This document shows, one piece after another, positions 16,351 to 25,073 of a stretch of DNA of 43,025 bases. The stretch's first letter is position 1. Each line of letters starts with the position of its first letter. The DNA comes from an uncultured Akkermansia sp. (GTDB lineage Bacteria; Verrucomicrobiota; Verrucomicrobiia; Verrucomicrobiales; Akkermansiaceae), in contig CANRLM010000008.1 in assembly GCA_947631435.1 (NCBI GenBank), forward strand, positions 1 to 43,025. Reading direction: 5' to 3'. Position numbers and translations under genes: made by a program. The notes below the pieces were generated by a model. The model was not told the origin of the DNA. It made no database searches and saw nothing but the letters and a program-made list of their open reading frames with translations.

Positions 16351-17919
16351 TTATGCACGAAGTTCTGATTCAAACTGCCGAAATTGTATTGCCTCAAGCA
16401 AATCGCCATCCTCCGGAGCTTCTCGACCGGCCAGATCCGCTATTGTGCGCGTCACGCGCAAGATGCGATCAAATGCTCGTGCTGAAAGTCCGAACTGCTC
16501 CACTGCTGCCAGCAGCAGAGTCTGTTGATTCTCTGTGAGCGGACAATACTTGCGCAACTGTTTTCCGGAGAGACGGGCATTGCAGCGGACACGAGTGTCG
16601 GCATACCTCTGCTGTTGCAGAGTTCGGGCCGCCGCCACCCGGGCGCGAATGACAGCGCTGCTCTCCCCATCCGGTCGGCTCAGCAAACTGGCAGGATCCA
16701 CCGCCGGCACCTCAATGAGCATGTCAAAGCGATCCAGCAATGGTCCGGAAATTTTCTTGCGGTAGCGCGCCACGTCCGCCGGTTTGCAATGGCAGGCGTG
16801 CTTAGGATCGCCCAGGTAGCCGCAAGGACACGGGTTCATCGCCGCCACCAGCATGAACTGGCAGGGGAAATCCATAGATCCGCTTGCGCGCGATATTGTC
16901 ACCACCCCATCCTCCAACGGTTGCCGCAAAGTCTCGAGCGTGCGACGACTGAACTCCGGAAACTCATCTAAAAACAGCACACCGTGATGAGCCAGTGTGA
17001 TCTCCCCGGGAGAGATCGAGCTCCCGCCACCCATCAGACCAACATCCGATATTGTATGATGAGGCGAACGAAAAGGGCGTGTCTTCAGCAAACCACCCGT
17101 CTTTGGCAACAATCCGCAGACAGAGTGAATAGTGCTGATTTCCAATGCCTCTTCATGCGTCATCGGTGGCAAAATACTCGGCAGACGCGCCGCCAGCATG
17201 CTCTTGCCACTGCCCGGACTACCGCACATCAAAAGATTGTGCCCACCCGCCGCCGCAATCTCCATCGCACGCCGGGCGTATGGCTGACCTTTAATCTCAT
17301 CAAAGTCCGGCCCGTCAACAAATGCTCCTTCCTCCGGAGGAAGCTCCATCGATCGGCATCGCTCCGGACCCTCCAGCAGCACCTCCCACGCCTCCTGTAA
17401 ATTCTCCACCGGGCAGACGCGCAATCCCTCCACAACAGCAGCTTCCCTCGCATTCTCCGGAGAAAGCATGAGAAACTTCTTCCCGGCTTCCCGCGCTGCC
17501 ACAGCCTGCGGCAACACACCGCGCACGCCGCGCACCGTCCCGTCCAGCGCCAGCTCCCCCACAATACACCATTCCTCCGCTCCCGTTGGCACACGCCGAC
17601 GGAAAGCCTCCGGTAGGCCTGTGTAATTGTTCTGCAGGGCCATCTCGAGCCCCAGAGCGATCGGCAGGTCAAACCCCGGTCCCTGCTTTTTCACATCCGC
17701 CGGGGCTAAATTCACGGTGGCAAGAATCTGCCCGGGGCAGAAGAAGTGGCTATTCTGCAAAGCGGCGGTGACGCGTTGCACACTCTCGCGCACGGCAGTG
17801 TCCGGCAAGCCTACCACCATAAAGCGCCCGGTATCCTCCACCTTCTGCACGTTCACTTCCACCTGCACCTCATAACCGGTTATGCCATTAACCGCTGCGC
17901 TATATAGTCTCGAAATCAT
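16351..17919 (-). CDS. comM: YifB/ComM family AAA+ ATPase (Mg-chelatase-like)
   Basis: A 522-residue protein of normal length. It has an N-terminal Lon-protease-like ChlI domain (about 20-145), Walker A GSPGSGKS at 233-240, the Mg-chelatase AAA+ core, and a cysteine finger CPCGYLGDPKHACHC in the second half. Members include ComM, a hexameric helicase that promotes branch migration when transformed DNA is integrated; many other carriers have no proven role. It is last in an operon with the L,D-transpeptidase 19 bases upstream and hflX. No competence genes are nearby. Family certain; natural-transformation role only possible. Confidence 0.9.
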   Translation of the reverse strand: MISRLYSAAVNGITGYEVQVEVNVQKVEDTGRFMVVGLPDTAVRESVQRVTAALQNSHFFCPGQILATVNLAPADVKKQGPGFDLPIALGLEMALQNNYTGLPEAFRRRVPTGAEEWCIVGELALDGTVRGVRGVLPQAVAAREAGKKFLMLSPENAREAAVVEGLRVCPVENLQEAWEVLLEGPERCRSMELPPEEGAFVDGPDFDEIKGQPYARRAMEIAAAGGHNLLMCGSPGSGKSMLAARLPSILPPMTHEEALEISTIHSVCGLLPKTGGLLKTRPFRSPHHTISDVGLMGGGSSISPGEITLAHHGVLFLDEFPEFSRRTLETLRQPLEDGVVTISRASGSMDFPCQFMLVAAMNPCPCGYLGDPKHACHCKPADVARYRKKISGPLLDRFDMLIEVPAVDPASLLSRPDGESSAVIRARVAAARTLQQQRYADTRVRCNARLSGKQLRKYCPLTENQQTLLLAAVEQFGLSARAFDRILRVTRTIADLAGREAPEDGDLLEAIQFRQFESELRA

Positions 17920-17938
17920 AGAAAGGGAGTATGAAGGC

Positions 17939-18571
17939 TCATTTTACCACGACGACCGAACCGACGGCCAGCTTTTCGAAGAGTATGCTGCAAGCCTCCG
18001 GTGGAATGCGAACGCAACCATGCGAAGCCCCACTCCGGTAGACGCTGCCGACGTGCATCCCGATCGCGCCGTTGAAGCGCATCCAGTATGTCATGAGGGC
18101 CCCCTTGAAATGAGTACCGGCAGGAGCCCTCTCCCCGGACGAAGCATCAGATTTCACGATCTCATCTCTCGCATTCACCCAACTGCCGTAAAGGGAGGAA
18201 CGATGCTCACGCTGTTTTTCGGAGATGCGAAAGCGACCACGCGGAGTCTCATGCCCTCCCACCCTGCCGGAGCAGATGGGAAAATCCATCGCAATCTGGT
18301 CGTGAATGAAGAGACGTCCACGCTGCTCGGCCAGCAGGATCTCCACGCGGGAACGGCGTGGATCGTGCAGTTGCAGAGCTCTGCCGCGCCACATATCGCG
18401 CGACATACTGTAATTCGGACTATTGATAAACTCCTCAAACGTACGGGCCACACGCTTATTCTTACTGGCAAGTTCCCATTCATCGGCGCTCATGGAAGAA
18501 CGCCCTTCCACCTGCTTACAAGCTGACAAGCAGGGCAAGAGCAAAAGGATAAGCGAAAGGAAGATTCTCAT
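17939..18571 (-). CDS. L,D-transpeptidase (YkuD) lipoprotein
   Basis: A 210-residue exported protein with a hydrophobic signal and lipobox CLSAC, lipidated at Cys18. The YkuD catalytic motif is MHVGSVYRSGASHGCVRI: His173, His184 and nucleophile Cys186. These enzymes form 3-3 cross-links in peptidoglycan or attach proteins to it. The GRFRISEKQ segment fits the YkuD TPxGxF region. The gap to hflX is only three bases and to yifB 19 bases, so all three are co-transcribed although the functions differ. Confidence 0.9.
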   Translation of the reverse strand: MRIFLSLILLLLPCLSACKQVEGRSSMSADEWELASKNKRVARTFEEFINSPNYSMSRDMWRGRALQLHDPRRSRVEILLAEQRGRLFIHDQIAMDFPICSGRVGGHETPRGRFRISEKQREHRSSLYGSWVNARDEIVKSDASSGERAPAGTHFKGALMTYWMRFNGAIGMHVGSVYRSGASHGCVRIPPEACSILFEKLAVGSVVVVK

Positions 18572-18574
18572 AAA

Positions 18575-19894
18575 TCAACGTTCCCGGTATGATTCTATTC
18601 TGGCGGCAAATTCCTTCGGCAAAATCGCTCGCACAATGATGTCATTCCCCTCGTATTCCGCAGAGATAACTTTTCCGTCCCGGTGCATCACAGCCAACAA
18701 CCGCGCTTCCGCCTGCGGAATGCGGTAGGTAGCGGTCTGCACCCGATGAGAAAGCGCCTCCACACACGCCGCCAACAGCTCTTGCATTCCTTCACCTCGC
18801 ACTGCACTCATCAGCACACAAGGAATATCTCCCGCGGCAAACTTCAACCGAGCAAACATTTCTGAGCGTTCCTCCTCTTTCAACCTGTCAAGCTTATTGC
18901 ACACAAGAATGACAGGCTTATCCCCCACTCCTAATTCCGCAAGCACCGAACAAGTCGTCTCGTAATGCCTCTGTGCTTCCGCATCACTCGCGTCCACCAC
19001 GTGGATGAGAAGATCTGCCACCACAGCCTCTTCCATGGTTGATTTAAATGCCTCCACCAGACGATGAGGCAGGTTACGGATAAAGCCCACCGTATCGGTG
19101 ATCACCATCGGCTGCCCATCCGGAAGTTCAATCTTGCGACTCGTCGTGTCCAGCGTGGCAAACAAGATATCCTGGGCCAATACTCCGGCATCCGTCAGAG
19201 AGTTGAGCAGACTGGATTTACCAGCATTCGTGTAGCCAACAATAGCCGCAGTTGGAATACCTCGGCGCGTTCGTTCTTTTCGTTGTGTAGCGCGCTGGCG
19301 GCGCACCACTTCTAACTCCCGGCGGATGGTCTCGATGCGCTCGTGAGCAAGACGCCGATCCACCTCGATCTGCTTCTCTCCCTCGCCACGAGCAGCCGCT
19401 CCTCCCCCCTTCCCTCCCCCGGATCCGCCCCTCTGGCGATCCAGATGCTGCCACATGCCGACCATGCGCGGCAGGGCGTATTGCATACGCGCCAAATCCA
19501 CTTGCATCACGGCCTCACGGGTGCGAGCCCGCTGTGCAAAGATATCAAGAATAACCTCCTCTCGATCCTTTACCGGCACACCGACCAGACTCTCCCACTC
19601 CCGTTGCTGGGAAGGAGAAAGCATATTATCGATGACCAGGCAATCTGCCTGCAGCTCATCAACAAGGGCCTGTACCTCCGCTGCTTTGCCGATGCCGCAG
19701 AGGTACTTCGCCTGCAGTTCACGGGTCCACACCACGCGACTCTCTACGATGCCGAAACCCAGATTGGACACAAGATCTACCAGCTCCTCCAGCAGGGCGT
19801 CCCTCTCCCTGCTTTTCTCACCCGGCAATCCGATCCCCACCAGCAGAGCTCGCTGCGGTTTCGTTTCAGTTTTTTCACGGATATCAAAGGACAT
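18575..19894 (-). CDS. hflX: HflX family ribosome-associated GTPase
   Basis: A 439-residue GTPase. The N-terminal HflX domain carries the glycine-rich linker (GGSGGGKGGG, 156-165) and a helical region; the G domain has G1 GYTNAGKSS at 220-228, G3 DTVGF and G4 NKLD. HflX binds the 50S subunit and splits stalled or stressed ribosomes. GGAGG lies only two bases before the ATG, too close for normal Shine-Dalgarno use. It follows the small lipoprotein gene by 30 bases. Confidence 0.93.
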   Translation of the reverse strand: MSFDIREKTETKPQRALLVGIGLPGEKSRERDALLEELVDLVSNLGFGIVESRVVWTRELQAKYLCGIGKAAEVQALVDELQADCLVIDNMLSPSQQREWESLVGVPVKDREEVILDIFAQRARTREAVMQVDLARMQYALPRMVGMWQHLDRQRGGSGGGKGGGAAARGEGEKQIEVDRRLAHERIETIRRELEVVRRQRATQRKERTRRGIPTAAIVGYTNAGKSSLLNSLTDAGVLAQDILFATLDTTSRKIELPDGQPMVITDTVGFIRNLPHRLVEAFKSTMEEAVVADLLIHVVDASDAEAQRHYETTCSVLAELGVGDKPVILVCNKLDRLKEEERSEMFARLKFAAGDIPCVLMSAVRGEGMQELLAACVEALSHRVQTATYRIPQAEARLLAVMHRDGKVISAEYEGNDIIVRAILPKEFAARIESYRER

Positions 19895-19924
19895 TTCCTC
19901 CGGAATTTCCTGTGCTTCACTTGA

Positions 19925-20062
19925 TTAGTCAAAACGCTGAGAATGCATCACCGGCACATCGCGCAAGTAATCGCTATTCCCCTTGCAGGAGCACTCCCCG
20001 CAAGCCGTGAGCAATCCCCCACCTGCAAGTAAACAAACCCCCGTAAGAAAAACCGTTTTCAT
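19925..20062 (-). CDS. Small 45-residue lipoprotein
   Basis: This short gene has a clean lipoprotein signal: MKT, a hydrophobic stretch (residues 4-19), then lipobox LLTAC with lipidation at Cys21. The mature peptide would be only 25 residues, GECSCKGN followed by a charged tail ending SQRFD, with two more cysteines at 24 and 26. I do not recognise a family. A promoter is placed just before its start, and hflX begins 30 bases after its stop, so it heads the hflX operon. Its size resembles entericidin-like small lipoproteins, but no sequence similarity supports that role. Confidence 0.65.
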   Translation of the reverse strand: MKTVFLTGVCLLAGGGLLTACGECSCKGNSDYLRDVPVMHSQRFD

Positions 20063-20070
20063 ACACGGTC

Positions 20071-20099
20071 ATTCAAGCGTATTTTGCCTCACAAGGCAA
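20071..20099 (-). promoter_or_regulatory. Promoter of the small lipoprotein-hflX operon
   Basis: On the minus strand TTGCCT (20094-20099) and TTGAAT (20071-20076) have a 17-base spacer, and eight bases separate the -10 from the ATG at 20062. This is again near-leaderless. The -35 hexamer forms one arm of a TTGCCT/AGGCAA hairpin. Confidence 0.5.
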
Positions 20100-20114
20100 G
20101 CATAAAGTCAGGCA

Positions 20115-20192
20115 GGGCAAACGCATTGGAAAACGCGTTTGCCATGGTACGAAGTCGCGAAGTATTGAGAACGGCATAGATGTGCGCAATTT
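20115..20192 (+). repeat. Dispersed element, degenerate fragment
   Basis: A perfect palindrome, GGCAAACGC (20116-20124) and GCGTTTGCC (20135-20143), is followed by GGTACGAAG and GAAGTATTGAGA, matching the left end of the dispersed element (GTACGAAGTGTTGAG). The CTTG hairpin is lost. It lies between the divergent lipoprotein and proline-rich genes. Confidence 0.55.
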
Positions 20193-20328
20193 TAATTTCC
20201 GGTTCTTCTCTTCCCGGAGGGGGCCTACGCAAAAAATATGGCCTTTGATGAGTTTTCCGCTTGCTTTGCCTCCAAAAAAGTGCAATATAGGAAGGAACTC
20301 TTTAAGAAGTCAGAGATTTACGACTGCC

Positions 20329-21186
20329 ATGAACACTCCTCCGGTACCTACTCCCCCCGTGCCACCGCCGGCGCCCGGCATGCCCATGCCGCCGCCCGCG
20401 CCGGGGATGCCTGTTCCTCCCGTAGCGCCGCGCATGCCGGCGGCGCCCGGAATGTTTGCTCCGCCTGTTCCTCCGGTACCTCCCGTGGCTCCCATGCCGA
20501 TGCCCGTGGCTCCGGGTGCGATTCCCGTGCCGCCGCGTCCCGGCATGCCCATGCCGCCGCCGGGAGCAGCCCCGGCTTTTCCGCCGCGTCCCGTTCCGGG
20601 AGTTCCCGTAATGCCGGCTCCTCCGGGAGTTCCGGTTCCTCCACGAGTTCCTGCGCGTCCGGCTGCGCCCGCCGCTACAGTTCCCCTAGCGCGCCCGGCT
20701 GCCCCAAGAGCAGCAACGGCGGGATCCAAACCCGCACCCCCAGGAGCCGGTGGCTCTACCCTGAAGGCAGGTGGAACGGGTTCGCTCAAGACCTCTGCCA
20801 CCGTCGCTATGCCCGCTGCCACCGCGCCGATCGGCAAGCAGGCTTCCTCCGGCGGGGCAAAGAAGCCGACATCCCAGAAGACTGCAGCGCTCACCAGACC
20901 TGCCGGGCTTTCGCGGCAAACAGCTGCTGCTGCTGAAGAGGAGGAAGAGGTCAAACCCGTCACTCCGGTTTTCATTGGCATCAACATAGCGGCCCTGCTC
21001 ATGGCTGCTCTGTTCCTGTTCACGGTGTACTCGACTGATCAGACTCCGAAGCGCAGCTCGGAGTATCTCTTCGGAGAACCCGCAGTTTCAGACTCCGATT
21101 CTTCCGGGTACTCTGCTTCAGCCGATGCTTCCGGAGAAACAGAAGCCGCCTCCGACAATGGAGACGACGAGGAAGAGGAAGAATAA
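20329..21186 (+). CDS. Proline-rich single-pass membrane protein
   Basis: A 285-residue low-complexity protein. Residues 1 to about 130 are Pro/Ala/Gly/Met repeats of the type PPVPPVAP, 130-205 Ala/Pro/Lys-rich, 211-235 one transmembrane segment (FIGINIAALLMAALFLFTVY), and the C-terminal 50 residues are Ser/Glu/Asp-rich, ending in a run of glutamates. With the long basic Pro-rich half before the single helix, it would likely face the cytoplasm with an acidic periplasmic tail. Function unknown. I start at MNTPPVP; an ATG 147 bases upstream adds an unlike basic segment crossing the repeat fragment. Thioredoxin follows after 45 bases. Confidence 0.7.
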   Translation: MNTPPVPTPPVPPPAPGMPMPPPAPGMPVPPVAPRMPAAPGMFAPPVPPVPPVAPMPMPVAPGAIPVPPRPGMPMPPPGAAPAFPPRPVPGVPVMPAPPGVPVPPRVPARPAAPAATVPLARPAAPRAATAGSKPAPPGAGGSTLKAGGTGSLKTSATVAMPAATAPIGKQASSGGAKKPTSQKTAALTRPAGLSRQTAAAAEEEEEVKPVTPVFIGINIAALLMAALFLFTVYSTDQTPKRSSEYLFGEPAVSDSDSSGYSASADASGETEAASDNGDDEEEEE

Positions 21187-21231
21187 CATATACTCAGCGC
21201 AGTACTTAGTGTCACCATCAATAATACAGCT

Positions 21232-21549
21232 ATGGCTCTAGTCATCACAGAAGCAAACTTTGAAGCAGAGGTGGTCGGTTCGTCCGTCCCTGTGCTTGTG
21301 GATTTTTGGGCTACATGGTGTGGTCCTTGTAAGATGATCTCCCCCATCATCGACCAGGTTGCCACGGAAATGGTAGGTCTGGCCAAGGTCGGCAAGGTGG
21401 ATGTGGACGGTAATGCATCTCTGGCAAATCGTTTTGGTATCCGTTCCATTCCCACACTGCTCTTCTTCAAGAACGGCGAGCTGGCGGATACCATCACGGG
21501 CGCCACGTCAAAAGACAATATCCTGGCCCACCTCAAAGCTCTGCTCTGA
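21232..21549 (+). CDS. trxA: Thioredoxin
   Basis: A 105-residue classical thioredoxin: WCGPC at 29-33 with redox cysteines 30 and 33, and cis-proline 74 in SIPT. It reduces protein disulfides in the cytoplasm using electrons from thioredoxin reductase. There is no signal peptide. A TAATAC (21222-21227) just before the start could be a -10 box, without a clear -35. It is followed by hairpins and a terminator shared with the convergent U32 gene. Confidence 0.95.
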   Translation: MALVITEANFEAEVVGSSVPVLVDFWATWCGPCKMISPIIDQVATEMVGLAKVGKVDVDGNASLANRFGIRSIPTLLFFKNGELADTITGATSKDNILAHLKALL

Positions 21550-21555
21550 TTTTGA

Positions 21556-21573
21556 GCAGAACCTTTGTTCTGC
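21556..21573 (+). terminator. Hairpin after thioredoxin gene
   Basis: GCAGAAC pairs perfectly with GTTCTGC around a CTTT loop, six bases after the trxA stop. No T-run follows directly; it may act together with the terminator at 21581. Confidence 0.45.
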
Positions 21574-21580
21574 ATTTCGC

Positions 21581-21615
21581 AAAAGGACGCTCCCTGCCGC
21601 GTGGGCGCCCTTTTT
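21581..21615. terminator. Bidirectional Rho-independent terminator
   Basis: The arm starting AAAAGGACGC pairs with GGGCGCCCTTTTT through a GC-rich stem with one mismatch. It ends in five T residues on the plus strand and four on the minus strand, and lies between convergent trxA and the U32 gene. Confidence 0.65.
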
Positions 21616-21645
21616 GTGTCGTGAGCAGAGCAACGACTCAGGGCT

Positions 21646-24096
21646 TTACCGTTCCGGCTCAGTCACACCGGGTCGATCAATGGCCCCAAGCTCCCTCAGC
21701 AGTGATTCCACTCCCGTCTTACCCGCCAGAAAACTACCGTATTCTTCCAGGATGCGGCGAACCTGTCCGGCGTCCTCACGGAGAAATTCCACACGAAGTC
21801 GAAAAAGCCCCGAGTGCAATGCTCCCGGCACGCAACGGGCGGCGGATTGAGCGCGAGCATTAAAGAGCGTGTTGCGACATCCCTCATCGCTGAGCAGATA
21901 ATGCTCCGCTCCTTTGCGATCCACCACATGCACCGAATGCTGTCGGCAGGGTTGCCCGCAATCCTTGAAATCGTGTCCATGAGAGAGGAAGGTGCAAAAG
22001 ACGCAATGCTCACAATGAAACATGGGGATGTGTTGGTGCAGCACGAGCTCCATGTAAGGTCCGCAGCCACTCCGCAGAAGATCCCGAATCTGCTGCATAT
22101 TGAGATCATACGACACCGTGCAAGCCTGCATTCCAAGCCCGTGCCAAAGCATCACACTCTGAGGGTTCGCTATGTTCAGCGAAAAATCACCTACGAGGGG
22201 TATCCCCTTCCCGAGCCAGTATTGGGCAGCGCCGGGATTGCGTACGAGAATACCATCTGGCTTCATCTCGCGCAGAAAGCGAAAATAACCCGCCTCCCGA
22301 GGTTTCATCACGCGGAGAGTGCTCCCCCAGAATTGTGCGGCTGGAAATGATGCTCGCAATTCCTCCGTCCACAGCGGCATATCACGCAAGTCGACGGGAT
22401 CCAGGTAAAGTCGCCGCACTCCGCACTGCAAGGCCGTCAGAGCCTGCTCCCGGGTGCGGCAGAGCGCACTCAACTCCGCTTGTTGAACCGGTGCCGGCGG
22501 TGCAAATTGTACCGGCATCGCAGGCCTATGCGTGCGGCTATCAACAGAAAAGCAAACTTTCCCCAATCTCTCCACAAGCTCACGCCGCATGCGGTTGAGT
22601 TCGGCGATTGGAAGCATCAGTCCGGGCTCCAGGCAGCACTCCAACTTCCCGGGAGCAAACGGCGTTCCTCCCAGTCGGAAGAGACGCGCACGCAGACCCT
22701 CTTCATCCATTGCGTGCTTATCCGCCCTCTGCGGCAGAATCGAGCTCCGGACGCATACCCCGCGGGCCTCCAACTGAGCGGGTTCCCCTGCCCTCGCCGT
22801 GAAACGCATATCCAGGGTCTCATTCCCTTCCCCGGGGCGCAGTGGACGCAGCTTGCAGCTCGCCCGTAAACGCTTGCTGAGAGAGGGATCTGAGGTCTTG
22901 TAGAGCATACCCCCGCAGAATGTTGTTATCTCCTCCGTCCCCGAGTTACTGCGAAACAGGAGCACGCGACTCCCCTTGAGTCGATAGATTTTTCCTCCGA
23001 ACTCCTTCTCCTCATCGCTCTCGCCTCCCGAAGCAACGATCACAAAACCATCCCCGGGCGCAAGAGGCACCCGCGGTTCCTCCGCAAGCGTGAGTCTCCC
23101 TTCTGCAAGCCGGCCCACTCTACCCACCGCTACTCCCCTCTTCTTTGAGCAGGTGCCGTGCGTGAGGCGTGGGTGATCCGTCCCTTGCAACCATCCTGTG
23201 GAAAACCCGCGTGAAAAAGTCATCTTCAGGGCATAAAGTTCGTCCTCCGGCAGGGCGTACGCTTCGCCTGCCATGGCAGAATCCAGTGCGCGGCGGTAGG
23301 TCTGTGTCACTGCTGCCACATAATCCCTGCTCTTGAGGCGTCCCTCAATCTTGAAACTGCGTACGCCCGCGCGCAGCATGGGTTGCACCAGCTCCGGGGT
23401 GCACAAATCCTGGGGAGAAAAAAGGAACCGCCGGGCTCCCAGATCGAGCAATCTCCCATCCACTTTCAAACGATAAGGCAAGCGACACGCCTGAGCGCAT
23501 TCCCCACGGTTCGCGCTGCGGCAACCGAGCGCCTCGCTCGTGAGACATTGACCGGAGTACGAAACGCACAACGCTCCGTGACAAAACACCTCAATGCGCG
23601 CAGAGGTGGCTTCGGCGCAAGCGGCAATCTCCTGTAGCGATAATTCGCGAGCCAATACGATCTGCTCCGGGGCATAGAGGCGGTCCACCAGCCGAACGGC
23701 CTCCGGGCAGCACACGCTCATCTGGGTAGAGATATGCAATTCCATACGCAGGGAACCGCCGCGTCTCTGCTGCGTGATGACTTCTGCCAGCCCCATATCC
23801 TGCACGATTACGCCATCCACCCCGGCGTCATCTAACAGGTGCAAACTCTCCACGGCCCGCGCCATCTCCTCAGGGAAAATCAACACGTTCATCGTCACAT
23901 ATCCGCGCACACCGCGACTGTGCAGAAAATCCATGAGATCCGCCACGTCCGCGCAAGTAAAGTTGCGCGCCCTCATTCGGGCATTCAAATATTCTGTCCC
24001 GAAATAAATCGCATCCGCCCCATTCGCTACGGCAGCGCGAGCGCATTCCCAATCTCCCGCAGGAGCCAGTAGCTCAGGTCGGTCATCACGCGCCAT
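21646..24096 (-). CDS. Large U32 family protein (RlhA/TrhP-like)
   Basis: An 816-residue protein annotated as peptidase U32 in general databases, but related characterised proteins hydroxylate RNA (TrhP on tRNA uridine 34, RlhA on 23S rRNA) from prephenate-linked chemistry. Residues 1-210 are the U32 TIM-barrel-like core with HGALCVSYSGQC; cysteines 177, 184, 192 and 200 could hold an Fe-S cluster. The C-terminal half ends with a second cysteine-rich region (CEHCVFC and DCGQPC). It is longer than E. coli RlhA (about 650), so the target is uncertain. A leaderless-type promoter precedes the ATG. Family firm, RNA modification inferred. Confidence 0.82.
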   Translation of the reverse strand: MARDDRPELLAPAGDWECARAAVANGADAIYFGTEYLNARMRARNFTCADVADLMDFLHSRGVRGYVTMNVLIFPEEMARAVESLHLLDDAGVDGVIVQDMGLAEVITQQRRGGSLRMELHISTQMSVCCPEAVRLVDRLYAPEQIVLARELSLQEIAACAEATSARIEVFCHGALCVSYSGQCLTSEALGCRSANRGECAQACRLPYRLKVDGRLLDLGARRFLFSPQDLCTPELVQPMLRAGVRSFKIEGRLKSRDYVAAVTQTYRRALDSAMAGEAYALPEDELYALKMTFSRGFSTGWLQGTDHPRLTHGTCSKKRGVAVGRVGRLAEGRLTLAEEPRVPLAPGDGFVIVASGGESDEEKEFGGKIYRLKGSRVLLFRSNSGTEEITTFCGGMLYKTSDPSLSKRLRASCKLRPLRPGEGNETLDMRFTARAGEPAQLEARGVCVRSSILPQRADKHAMDEEGLRARLFRLGGTPFAPGKLECCLEPGLMLPIAELNRMRRELVERLGKVCFSVDSRTHRPAMPVQFAPPAPVQQAELSALCRTREQALTALQCGVRRLYLDPVDLRDMPLWTEELRASFPAAQFWGSTLRVMKPREAGYFRFLREMKPDGILVRNPGAAQYWLGKGIPLVGDFSLNIANPQSVMLWHGLGMQACTVSYDLNMQQIRDLLRSGCGPYMELVLHQHIPMFHCEHCVFCTFLSHGHDFKDCGQPCRQHSVHVVDRKGAEHYLLSDEGCRNTLFNARAQSAARCVPGALHSGLFRLRVEFLREDAGQVRRILEEYGSFLAGKTGVESLLRELGAIDRPGVTEPER

Positions 24097-24102
24097 GCCG
24101 TG

Positions 24103-24131
24103 ATCCTAGCATCCCCCTTTCCCCTTGTCAA
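24103..24131 (-). promoter_or_regulatory. U32 gene promoter, leaderless geometry
   Basis: On the minus strand a perfect TTGACA (24126-24131), a 17-base spacer and TAGGAT (24103-24108) are followed by six bases, CACGGC, and then the ATG at 24096. Transcription should begin at or beside the start codon. Confidence 0.7.
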
Positions 24132-24153
24132 CCGCGCACAAAGCAACTCGGGC

Positions 24154-24262
24154 GCCGGGGCAAACTCATCAGGAAATGCGTTTGCCGAAGTACGGAGCGA
24201 AAAGAAAGTACGAGGCGCGAAGGACGAAGTGTTGAGCCGGCGCGCGCTTGCGCGAAGCTCTG
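24154..24262 (+). repeat. Dispersed element, left-half fragment
   Basis: This copy keeps the full left end: GCCGGGGCAAAC, ATCAGGAAATGC, GTTTGCC, then ACGAAGTGTTGAG (24224-24236) and a CGCG-CTTG-CGCG hairpin at 24244-24254. An extra 30 or so bases are inserted before ACGAAGTG. It stops eight bases before the stop codon of the opposing hypothetical gene, where similarity ends. Confidence 0.7.
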
Positions 24263-24269
24263 TGACGTT

Positions 24270-25073
24270 TCAAAAACACAGCAAAGCGTCCAGCGCCTTC
24301 ATCCGTGCCGATGCGTAGAAGGAGGATTCAAACAGTTCTTTGCGGCGGGCAGAGAGACGGCGCGCAATTTGCCCCACAATCTCATCGTAGCCGGGAAAGC
24401 GGCGTGGGCCGACCCGGCGCAGCAACATGCGAATCGGCGCGGTACGATCAAGTTCCGGCAGACATGGAAGCAACTTCTGCGCGGCGGCATCCGCCGTTTC
24501 ACGCGAATCGATCGTCAGGTAAACATCCAGCATTTTCCGGTACAAAGCGCACAATTCTTCGAGCTTTTCCGGCAGTGTCTCCTGGCGCAATGTTTTGAGT
24601 TGTTCAGCGGTAGAGAGGTTGAACAAATCGCGCACGGGAAGCCAAGCAATCACCTCCTCAATCTTTTGTGTCTCCATCTTCAGTCCCTCGACGAAGAGAC
24701 GAATCTGCAACGCATCAACCCCATACCCCTGCGTTACTTCCTCCATGACCTGCCGGTGGTCGTAAGCTGCTCGCCCCGCCATAGGTGTACCCTTTTCCTC
24801 AGCGAGCAGTTGCACAAAATCCGACGGGGCTCCCAGCTGCTCTGCGAGAGCCACGTAGACCGTCGCCGCTTCCGGGGTAATGCGGTGACGATCAGCCTTA
24901 AGCTGCACCGCGCGGGAGAGCAGCGCCCGCTTGATGGCGTCTTTCCCGGCGGGATTGAGTTGCCCGACGGTCGCTCCCTGTGCCGTCGCTTGCCCGGGTA
25001 GCTCTGCCGCATCCTGCGCTGCAGCAGAAATCAGCCCCCAAAAAAGCAGTCCAACGATAAAACAACACTTCAT
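24270..25073 (-). CDS. Secreted hypothetical protein
   Basis: A 267-residue protein with a signal peptide (MKCCFIVGLLFWGLISAAA, cleavage likely before QD). The mature part is helical and rich in Leu, Ala, Glu and Arg, with no motif I recognise. Its start overlaps the tyrS stop by ATGA, so it is translationally coupled to tyrS although a link is not obvious. The 3' end abuts a dispersed-element fragment, so the C-terminus may have been reshaped by the insertion. A longer frame upstream exists but would overlap tyrS entirely and lacks sense as a protein. Confidence 0.65.
   Translation of the reverse strand: MKCCFIVGLLFWGLISAAAQDAAELPGQATAQGATVGQLNPAGKDAIKRALLSRAVQLKADRHRITPEAATVYVALAEQLGAPSDFVQLLAEEKGTPMAGRAAYDHRQVMEEVTQGYGVDALQIRLFVEGLKMETQKIEEVIAWLPVRDLFNLSTAEQLKTLRQETLPEKLEELCALYRKMLDVYLTIDSRETADAAAQKLLPCLPELDRTAPIRMLLRRVGPRRFPGYDEIVGQIARRLSARRKELFESSFYASARMKALDALLCF

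Noticed and set aside
20341..20700. Repeated GC-rich CCG/CCC segments suggesting a CRISPR-like or tandem-repeat array
   Set aside because: The repeats are codon-level proline/alanine repeats inside a protein gene, without spacers or fixed unit length.
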